Shown piece after piece: positions 7,260 to 13,275 of a stretch of 15,449 bases of DNA; position 1 is the first letter of the stretch, and each line of letters opens with the position of its first letter. Made by a program: the position numbers and the translations under genes. The DNA comes from Trebonia sp. (GTDB lineage Bacteria; Actinomycetota; Actinomycetes; Streptosporangiales; Streptosporangiaceae). The stretch is taken from positions 1 through 15,449 of the forward strand of contig JASHXJ010000400.1 of assembly GCA_030043595.1 (NCBI GenBank). Direction: 5' to 3'. The notes beneath the pieces were generated by a model. It made no database searches. It was not told the origin of the DNA and was given only the letters and a program-made list of their open reading frames with translations.

Positions 7260-8349
7260 CGGCGGCTCGGCCGAGGGCAACGTCGAGCGCGGCGGCCCGG
7301 GCCCGGAGGTCGCCGGGCGGAAGCGGCTCGGCCAGCCACGGATCCAGGGCCGCGACGGCCTCCCGGGCGGCGGCGGTGAAGTGGACGGTGCCGTCGTCGT
7401 CGACGCGCTCGATCCCGTCGCCGCGGGCCTTGTCCTCGTTGAACGCTACCGCCTCGGCCTCGGTTAGCCCGGGCGGCAGGTCGAGCGTGACCGTGCCGTC
7501 GGCGATGCGGACCGGGTATCCGCCGGGCAGTCCGGCCGGTGCCGGGACGGTCCAGCGCAGTGGCTGCGCGCCGGGCAGCAGCGCCTCGAGCACCGGCAGG
7601 GCGGCCGCCGCCGTGACCGCGTTGTGCCGAAGCCCCGGGGAAAGCCCCGGCGCCCGGTACGCGGCGGAATCGTCGCGCTGCCCGTCCTCGCCGAGATACA
7701 CGCGACAGCGGCGGGCGGGGTCGGCGGGTTCCTGCCCCTGCATCGACGCGCCGACCTGGCTGTGCTGTCCGAGCACGCGGATCAGCGGCAGGTCCGCGTC
7801 CGCGTCGGGCGGGGTCCGGGCCGCGCGCAGCGCGGCCCGGACGCGCAGCAGGATCATGCCCGCGTTGCCGAGCCCGACCGCAGGGGCCAGGCCGAGGCGG
7901 CGCAGCACCGGCCCGGTCACGTCCGGGAACGACAGGTTCGCGACCGGGCCGGTGTACCCGGCCTCTTTGGCTGCCCGCATGACGCTCAGCAGCGGCGGCA
8001 GCTGGTAGGGCAGCCGCAGGCCCAGGCCCGCCGCCGCCAGGGCCCGCCCCGCGGTGTCGTCGCGGCCGGTCAGCTCCCACGGGCTGCGCAGCGACGCGCA
8101 CTGCACGACCAGGTCCGGGCGCGTGCGGGCGAGCAGCGCCGCCACGTCGTCCTGCCGGGTCGCGTCGAGAAGGACCGGCTCGGCCAGGCAGTCGGCCACG
8201 CTCACGGTCAGCGCGGCCGCGTCGGCGAGCTTCGCGGCCGAGCGCCCGGCGAGCACTAGGCGGCGGACGCGGTCCTGACGGCTCGCGGCCAGTCCGGCCG
8301 CGAGCCGCTCCCCCATGTCACCCATGCCGATGATCAGCACAACGCTCAC
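7249..8349 (-). CDS. Rossmann-fold NAD(P)-binding oxidoreductase, saccharopine dehydrogenase-like
   Basis: A 366-residue protein with an N-terminal dinucleotide-binding loop, GMGDMG (8-13, the GxGxxG pattern) after a hydrophobic beta strand. A second strand and LVLAGRS follow, then DLVVQCAS (about 79-86). These features fit the NAD(P)-binding domain of saccharopine dehydrogenase-like proteins. The C-terminal half has no motif I recognise, so the reaction is unknown. The GTG at 8349 lacks an obvious ribosome binding site, and another in-frame GTG lies at codon 4. The gene starts 27 bp after the MFS transporter stop on the same strand. Co-transcription and shared TetR control are therefore likely, and a role in handling the transported compound is possible. 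The 3' end overlaps the membrane protein gene by 11 bp. Confidence 0.7.
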   Translation of the reverse strand: MSVVLIIGMGDMGERLAAGLAASRQDRVRRLVLAGRSAAKLADAAALTVSVADCLAEPVLLDATRQDDVAALLARTRPDLVVQCASLRSPWELTGRDDTAGRALAAAGLGLRLPYQLPPLLSVMRAAKEAGYTGPVANLSFPDVTGPVLRRLGLAPAVGLGNAGMILLRVRAALRAARTPPDADADLPLIRVLGQHSQVGASMQGQEPADPARRCRVYLGEDGQRDDSAAYRAPGLSPGLRHNAVTAAAALPVLEALLPGAQPLRWTVPAPAGLPGGYPVRIADGTVTLDLPPGLTEAEAVAFNEDKARGDGIERVDDDGTVHFTAAAREAVAALDPWLAEPLPPGDLRARAAALDVALGRAAVSG

Positions 8350-8376
8350 CGGGCGATCGTAACCGCCGCGGCGTGG

Positions 8377-10062
8377 TCAGCCGTCCAGCGCGGCCAGCTC
8401 CTGCTGCACGAGGCGCTCGTGCTCTTCGGCGTCCTCGCGGGCCCGGCGCGGGCTCCAGCGGCCGGACATCAGCAGGATCAGCGGCAAGAAGACGACCTGC
8501 CCGCCGACGCAGACCCACCACCAGTTCTTCCACTCACCCGGCGCCGCCGCCGCCGCGGTGACGACCTGCGTGCCGTGCTCGTCGAGGAACACCAGGTCCG
8601 ACCGCGGCACCGCGGCGAGCGCGGTGAGCCGGACGGTCGCCGCGGCCTGGCCGATGCCGAACCCATGGGCGATCTGCTTGACAGCCGCGCCGATCGTCGC
8701 GGGGTTCGTCGGGTTGGCCTGCAGCGCGGCCTGCGTCGAGGGGTGGATCTTGCTGAGCGTCGCCAGTTCCGGCGCGTACTTGGCGGACAGCGTGGCGACC
8801 GACGAGCCGTACGTCACCAGCGGCGTCATCGAGCTGACCACGGACGGCAGGATGAGGATGGATATGGCGATCACCGCGCGGATGATCCAGCCCCAGACCG
8901 CCAGCCCGGTCGCGGTCAGCGCCGGGTTGCGCTTCTCGACGGTCTCGGTGAAGCCGGCCATCCACGGCGCGTACGCGATCGCCAGGAAAACCGCCAGGAT
9001 GCTGATGACGATGGCGAACGTGCTGTACCCGGTGCCCGTGCCCAGGTTAAGGAAGACGATCGTCATCACGATCGCGCCGACCGCGCCGAGGACCATGAAC
9101 GGCTTTCGCACCCGCACCCGGTCGGAGATGATCCCGACGAGGATCAGCGCTCCGGCGTCGAACGCCCAGAACCAGTTTCCGAGGCTGTTGGCCGTCGACA
9201 GCGAGTAGCCGTACAGGCTGGTGAAGTACACGGTGAAGAAGCCGACCGCCGTGTAGTAGATGATCAGGAAGACCGAGATCGCGAACGCCGAGCCGACGAT
9301 GTCCAGGTGCAGCATCTGCCGCCACGGGCGGCGCAGCAGCTCGTCGACCTTCAGCCCGCGCGCCTTGGCCTCGATCAGCGCGCGGTCGTGCATGGACACC
9401 ATGAGCTGGTCGCGCAGCTGCGGCGAGAGCTCGCGGAGCCCGACCACCGCGATCGCGGCGACGACGAGCCCGACGATGCCGCAGATGATGAACTGGTCCT
9501 GCCACGGGGCCAGGTGGCTGAGCGTGTTGCTGGACACGACGGCGACCACCAGGCTGCCGACGACCGGCCCGAGTGTCCAGAACCCCATCGCGGAGGCCCG
9601 TCCGAGCTGCGGGGAGAAGTCGCGCACCAGCGCGGGGGTGGCGACGAGGATGACGCCCTCGACGACCCCGACCGCGCAGAACAAGATGGCGAAGGTCAAC
9701 TGGTTGGGCGCGTTCGGCACGCCGAAGAGGATCAGCACGCCGGTGATCACCAGCCCGTAGGCGACGAGGTTAGCGCGGCCCCACCGGTCGGCGAGGCCCG
9801 CGGCGAGCGAGCCGAACGCGCCCACCGCGTTGGCGACCACGATGATGTACACGTAGTAGTTAAACGTCATCCCGTAGTGCGCGATGATCGACGGGGATAC
9901 CGCGCCGGAGACGTAGAACTGGTAGTAGAGGACGATCGTCGCGAGCACCACGATGGCCAGGTATGTCACCCGCGGCCGCGTGTCCGGATAGTGGCTGAGC
10001 TGGCGCCGCCAGAGGCCCTGCACCGCCCCGGCCGCCGGAGTGCCCTGCACCGTTGCTGTCAT
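8377..10062 (-). CDS. Major facilitator superfamily transporter with large extracytoplasmic loop
   Basis: A 561-residue transporter with about 12 membrane helices. The MFS motif A appears as GLADRWGRAN (89-98) in the loop after helix 2. A second, degenerate copy is GIISDRVRVRKP (310-321) after helix 8. Residues 409-512, between the predicted last two helices, form an extra, mostly polar segment of about 100 residues that should face outside. The rest of the length is normal for MFS plus a charged cytoplasmic tail (REDAEEHERLVQQEL). The ATG at 10062 has an AAAGGGG ribosome binding site seven bases upstream. It is divergent from a tetR gene with a palindromic operator between them, which suggests induction by a ligand of the regulator. 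Substrate and direction of transport are not readable. Confidence 0.9.
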   Translation of the reverse strand: MTATVQGTPAAGAVQGLWRRQLSHYPDTRPRVTYLAIVVLATIVLYYQFYVSGAVSPSIIAHYGMTFNYYVYIIVVANAVGAFGSLAAGLADRWGRANLVAYGLVITGVLILFGVPNAPNQLTFAILFCAVGVVEGVILVATPALVRDFSPQLGRASAMGFWTLGPVVGSLVVAVVSSNTLSHLAPWQDQFIICGIVGLVVAAIAVVGLRELSPQLRDQLMVSMHDRALIEAKARGLKVDELLRRPWRQMLHLDIVGSAFAISVFLIIYYTAVGFFTVYFTSLYGYSLSTANSLGNWFWAFDAGALILVGIISDRVRVRKPFMVLGAVGAIVMTIVFLNLGTGTGYSTFAIVISILAVFLAIAYAPWMAGFTETVEKRNPALTATGLAVWGWIIRAVIAISILILPSVVSSMTPLVTYGSSVATLSAKYAPELATLSKIHPSTQAALQANPTNPATIGAAVKQIAHGFGIGQAAATVRLTALAAVPRSDLVFLDEHGTQVVTAAAAAPGEWKNWWWVCVGGQVVFLPLILLMSGRWSPRRAREDAEEHERLVQQELAALDG

Positions 10063-10108
10063 CCTGCGACCCCTTTCCGCGCCACGTCGGCGATGACGTG
10101 CGCACGGG

Positions 10109-10132
10109 CTAAAGTACGTATGCGTACTTTAG
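10109..10132. promoter_or_regulatory. Probable TetR operator between the divergent tetR and MFS genes
   Basis: CTAAAGTACG (10109-10118) and CGTACTTTAG (10123-10132) are perfect 10-bp inverted arms around a TATG centre; 11 of the 12 base pairs of the dyad are symmetric. It is an AT-rich island in GC-rich DNA and lies in the only gap between the divergent genes, 25 bp before the tetR start. Size and position fit a TetR-family dimer site controlling both genes. Confidence 0.8.
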
Positions 10133-10156
10133 GAATTTTCCCGATACTCTAGGCCC

Positions 10157-10876
10157 ATGCCCGACACCATGCAAGGGGGCACGCTCGCCCGCACGCACGA
10201 GGGAAAGCCAGGCCTGCCGCGAGGCCGTAGCCGGCTCCCGGCGCCGGACGTCCAGGCGTCCCAGCTGCACCGGCTGCGCCGGGCGGTGATCGCCGCGGTC
10301 GCCGAAGCCGGCTACGCGGCCGTCACGGTCGCCGACATCGTCAGGCGCGCACGGGTGTCCCGGGCCGCCTTCTACGTCCACTTCGCGGACAAGGAGGACT
10401 GCTTCCTGGCCGCGACCCGCGAGGGCGGCCAGCTCATGGCCGATCAGGTTGTCGCCGCCACTCGCGCGCTGCCCGCGGGTACCGCGGACGAGATGGTGCT
10501 GCGGGCCGGGTTCCGCGCGTTCCTTGAGTTCCTCGCCGGTGAGCCGGCCTTCGCCCGGGTCTTCTACATCGACATGCCCGCCGCGGGGCCGCGCGCGGTG
10601 CGCCGCTTCGAGACGGCATGCCGCCGGTTCGCCGAGATGACCGCGACGTGGCACCAGCGGGCGCGCGGCCGTAACCCGCAGTGGCCGACTGTCCCCGGGG
10701 AAGCGTACGTCGGGCTGTCCGGAGCGGCCGCCGAGCTGGTACGGTCCTGGGTTCGCGGCGGACAGACGCACGCCCTGCCGAAGCTGGAGGACACGCTCGT
10801 GTCACTGCACCTGGCCGTGCTCGCCGCACGCCCCTGGCCGGTCGCCCAGGGCGGCGCCCCGGCCGCCGCGACCTAG
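10157..10876 (+). CDS. TetR family transcriptional regulator
   Basis: A 239-residue regulator. The N-terminal helix-turn-helix lies at about residues 40-80, with VTVADIVRRARVSRAAFYVH followed by FADKEDCFLAA, the TetR_N pattern. The C-terminal 150 residues are helical and ligand-binding in this family, and poorly conserved. A basic, Pro/Gly-rich extension of about 35 residues precedes the DNA-binding domain. ATG 10157 lacks a strong ribosome binding site; the ATG at 10169 is an alternative. A TACTCT at 10145-10150 might be a -10 element giving a leaderless message, but no -35 match is seen. It is divergent from the MFS gene and probably represses it and itself through the palindrome at 10109-10132. 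Its stop codon shares the palindromic CTAG with the stop of trpEG. Confidence 0.9.
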   Translation: MPDTMQGGTLARTHEGKPGLPRGRSRLPAPDVQASQLHRLRRAVIAAVAEAGYAAVTVADIVRRARVSRAAFYVHFADKEDCFLAATREGGQLMADQVVAATRALPAGTADEMVLRAGFRAFLEFLAGEPAFARVFYIDMPAAGPRAVRRFETACRRFAEMTATWHQRARGRNPQWPTVPGEAYVGLSGAAAELVRSWVRGGQTHALPKLEDTLVSLHLAVLAARPWPVAQGGAPAAAT

Positions 10877-13119
10877 GAGTGCCGCGCCCGCGGACCGCGG
10901 GCGCGGCACAGCGCAAGCACGTTCGCGATCACCTGGTGGCCGGACCGGCCGGCGGCGGTGAGGATCGACTCGGGGTGGAACTGGACCGCCCAGCGACCCG
11001 CGGCGTCGTCCTCGATCGCCATTACCACGCCGTCCGGCCCGTGCGACGAGCCGAGTGTGGCGGTCACCGTGAACCCGCCCTTCACGGCTGCCTCCTCGGC
11101 GTACAGCGAGTGGTACCTGGCCGCGGTGAACTCCGGTGGCAGGCCGGACAGCAGCGACGTCTCGCCCCGCACCATGATCTGGCCAGGCTTGCCGTGCTGC
11201 GGCTCTGCCAGCAGCGAAAGCTCGCCGCCGGCGTGCTCCACCATCGCCTGCAGCCCCAGGCACACGCCGAACGCCGCCAGTTCCCGCGCGTCCAGTTCCG
11301 TCAGCAGCCGGTCACAGTCGAAGTCCGACGGGCGGCCCGGCCCGGGCGACAGCACGACGAGGTCCGGCTGATGCGAGTCGAGCATCGACGCGGGAAACCC
11401 GGCGCGCAGTGTCGTGACGTGCGCGCCATGCTGGCGGAAGTAGTCGGCGAGCGTGTGCACGAACGAGTCCTGGTGATCCACGAGGAGAACGCGAAGCGGC
11501 GGCGCGGCGCCGGCAGCGGTCGCAGCAGGTGGCGTGGTGGCAGGCGCGACGGATCGTTCGGATTCATGGAGGGTTTCAATGAGGGCGCGGGCCTTTATGT
11601 GTGTCTCCCGCTCCTCAGCCTGAGGATCGGAGTCGTACAGCAGGGTCGCCCCGGCGCGCACCGCCGCGACGCCGCCGGTGATGTGCGCGGTCCGCAGCGT
11701 CAGCCCGGTGTTCATCGAGCCGTCGAAGCCGATCTTGCCGACCGCGCCGCCGTACCAGCGCCGCGGCGCGTCCTCGTTGTCCTCGATGAACTGCATCGCC
11801 CACGTCTTCGGGGCGCCGGTGACGGTGACCGCCCACATGTGGGTGAGGAACGCGTCCAGGGCGTCGAAGCCCGGCCGCAGCCGGCCCTCGATGTGGTCGA
11901 CCGTGTGGATCAGCCGGCTGTACATCTCGATCTGCCGGCGCCCGATGACCTGGACGCTGCCGGGCACGCACACCCGCGACTTGTCGTTGCGGTCCACGTC
12001 CGTGCACATGGTCAGCTCGGATTCTTCCTTCGCCGACCGCAGCAGCGTGACGATATTCGCCGCGTCCTCGAGCGGGTCCGCGCCGCGCGCGATCGTGCCG
12101 GAGATCGGGCACGTCTCCACCCGGTCCCCGGTCACCCGCACGTACATTTCCGGCGAGGCACCGACCAGGTACTCGCCCTGGCCGAGGTTGAACAGGAACT
12201 CGTACGGGGCCGGATTACGCTCCCGCAGCCGCTCGTAGAACCCGGCCGGCGACGCGCACCGTGCGCGGAACACGTGGCCGGGCACCACCTCGAACAGGTC
12301 GCCGCACCTGAAGCGCTCCTTCGCCCGCTCGACCATCGCCGCATAGCGCCCTGGCGTGGGACCTTCGAGAACATCATCCGGAACGATCGCGGGCTTCTCC
12401 CCGGTATCGGGTGTCTGTCGCGGGTGGTTTTCCGTGGAAACCCCGCCGACGGCGAACTCGTACCGGTACCTGATCGCCTCCTCACGGCGGCGGTCGAGCG
12501 CGTAGATCTCGTCGGGCAGGTGCAGCACCAGGTCGCGCTGGTCGCGCGGCCGGTCCATGCGCAGCCGCACCGGCTCGAACTGGAACGCCAGGTCGTAGCC
12601 GAATGCCCCGTACAGCCCCAGGTGCGGATCCGCGCAGCCAAACGCGGCGGCGATCTCCCGCAGCGCCGTGAACACCGTCGGCCGGCGGCTGCGCTCCTCC
12701 TCGGTGAAAGTCTCTTGACCTTCAGGTATGACAACAACAACCGCCCGCCTCTTGCTGTTATCAGCCATTGGCGTGTTGCTGTTATCGCGGTCGGGTCCCG
12801 GCTCCTTGCTGTTATCAGCTGGCTGCTCGTAGCCCGCCTTGCGCATCGCGTCGGCGACTGCCGGCAGGATGACCAGGCCGCGCTCGTTCAGCGCGCGGGC
12901 GGTGACGTACCTGCCGCGCGTGGTGATCTCGACGGGCGGGTTCACGTAGGCCAGGTGCCACCGGCTGTACCTGCCCGGGTACTCCATGCCTGAGCTCAGC
13001 ACCCCGCCGCGACGGCGGTCGACTGACTGGGCAAGGCCCGCGAGTTCGGCCGGGTCGAACGGCTCGGCGGTGCGGGTGATCGTGACGCCGCCGCCGGTTA
13101 CGAGTGTCGTGGTGTCCAC
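10873..13119 (-). CDS. trpEG: Anthranilate synthase, fused TrpE-TrpG
   Basis: A 748-residue fusion of the chorismate-binding and glutamine amidotransferase subunits, which makes anthranilate for tryptophan or secondary metabolism. The N-terminal SSGMEYPGRYSRW (42-54) is typical of fused enzymes. The chorismate domain (about 254-519) shows PISGTIARG (338-346), DVDRNDKSR (374-382) and VTVTGAPK (431-438). After an Ala/Pro linker (about 521-541), the GATase domain has VDHQDSFVHTLA, Cys620 in GVCLGLQ, and His715/Glu717 in QFHPES, so the triad is intact. The GTG at 13119 follows AGAGGGG at good spacing. The frame extends to 13212, but that would place the start inside the attenuator hairpins. A trp leader and terminator upstream imply control by Trp-tRNA charging. 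Residues 102-123 carry an odd DNS(K/N) repeat. A 2-amino-deoxyisochorismate synthase role is less likely. Confidence 0.93.
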   Translation of the reverse strand: MDTTTLVTGGGVTITRTAEPFDPAELAGLAQSVDRRRGGVLSSGMEYPGRYSRWHLAYVNPPVEITTRGRYVTARALNERGLVILPAVADAMRKAGYEQPADNSKEPGPDRDNSNTPMADNSKRRAVVVVIPEGQETFTEEERSRRPTVFTALREIAAAFGCADPHLGLYGAFGYDLAFQFEPVRLRMDRPRDQRDLVLHLPDEIYALDRRREEAIRYRYEFAVGGVSTENHPRQTPDTGEKPAIVPDDVLEGPTPGRYAAMVERAKERFRCGDLFEVVPGHVFRARCASPAGFYERLRERNPAPYEFLFNLGQGEYLVGASPEMYVRVTGDRVETCPISGTIARGADPLEDAANIVTLLRSAKEESELTMCTDVDRNDKSRVCVPGSVQVIGRRQIEMYSRLIHTVDHIEGRLRPGFDALDAFLTHMWAVTVTGAPKTWAMQFIEDNEDAPRRWYGGAVGKIGFDGSMNTGLTLRTAHITGGVAAVRAGATLLYDSDPQAEERETHIKARALIETLHESERSVAPATTPPAATAAGAAPPLRVLLVDHQDSFVHTLADYFRQHGAHVTTLRAGFPASMLDSHQPDLVVLSPGPGRPSDFDCDRLLTELDARELAAFGVCLGLQAMVEHAGGELSLLAEPQHGKPGQIMVRGETSLLSGLPPEFTAARYHSLYAEEAAVKGGFTVTATLGSSHGPDGVVMAIEDDAAGRWAVQFHPESILTAAGRSGHQVIANVLALCRARGPRARHS

Positions 13120-13163
13120 CTTCGGGCCCCTCTTATCTGGCCCGGTGACCGGCGGGAGATACG

Positions 13164-13191
13164 AAAAACGACCGCCGTTTCCGGGCGGTCG
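13164..13191 (-). terminator. Intrinsic terminator of the trp attenuator (3:4 hairpin)
   Basis: Read on the minus strand, CGACCGCC (13191-13184), a 7-base loop and GGCGGTCG (13176-13169) form a perfect 8-bp stem. TTTTT follows at once (13168-13164). A variant fold with one bulged C gives a GAAA tetraloop. It lies 45 bp before the trpEG start codon, inside the leader, so it should stop transcription before trpEG. Confidence 0.85.
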
Positions 13192-13229
13192 CTCAGACAC
13201 AGCAGCGGGCACCGCCTACCGGCGGCGCC
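13184..13229 (-). promoter_or_regulatory. trp attenuator alternative structures (1:2 hairpin and 2:3 antiterminator)
   Basis: On the minus strand, segment 1, GGCGCCGCC (13229-13221), pairs with segment 2, GGCGGTGCC (13216-13208): nine pairs including one G-U, around a GGUA loop. Segment 2 can instead pair through GGCGGT (13216-13211) with ACCGCC (13189-13184), the 5' arm of the terminator; flanking CCG/CGG can extend this past a bulge. A ribosome stalled on the Trp codons at 13233-13228 would cover segment 1 and free segment 2, so the terminator could not form. This is the textbook attenuation layout. Confidence 0.8.
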
Positions 13230-13257
13230 ACCACTGGAGGTCACGTGAAGATCGCAT
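13216..13257 (-). CDS. trpL: trp leader peptide
   Basis: A 13-codon reading frame encodes MRSSRDLQWWRRR and ends at TAG. The two adjacent TGG codons (13233-13228) sit at the start of the 1:2 hairpin, where a ribosome starved of charged Trp-tRNA would stall. It is directly upstream of the antiterminator, terminator and fused trpEG on the same strand, so its role as a regulatory leader is well supported by position. No ribosome binding site precedes ATG 13257. An in-frame GTG at 13275, right after the TGA stop of the upstream gene, would give a 19-residue version. A TGATACATT extended -10-like element (13274-13266) would place the transcript start next to the ATG, suggesting a leaderless message. 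Confidence 0.85.
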   Translation of the reverse strand: MRSSRDLQWWRRR

Positions 13258-13265
13258 CGCAGCCG

Positions 13266-13274
13266 AATGTATCA
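13266..13274 (-). promoter_or_regulatory. Possible extended -10 promoter element for the trpL-trpEG transcript
   Basis: TGATACATT on the minus strand fits the extended -10 pattern TGnTAnnnT. It ends 8 bases before the trpL ATG, so transcription would start at or just before that codon. No -35 match is seen at the usual spacing, which is tolerated with an extended -10. Confidence 0.35.
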
Positions 13275-13275
13275 C

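Noticed and set aside
8419..10152. Plus-strand open frame of about 577 codons opposite the MFS gene
   Set aside because: Extreme Arg/Asp/Glu content mirroring hydrophobic codons of the transporter; no ribosome binding site or domain.
10681..12993. Plus-strand open frame of about 770 codons opposite trpEG
   Set aside because: It is antisense to a gene with clear catalytic motifs, is Arg/Pro/Gly-rich without recognisable domains, and arises from GC-biased codon positions.
13119..13212. N-terminal extension of TrpEG to GTG 13212
   Set aside because: The start would lie within the attenuator hairpins with no ribosome binding site, whereas GTG 13119 has AGAGGGG upstream.
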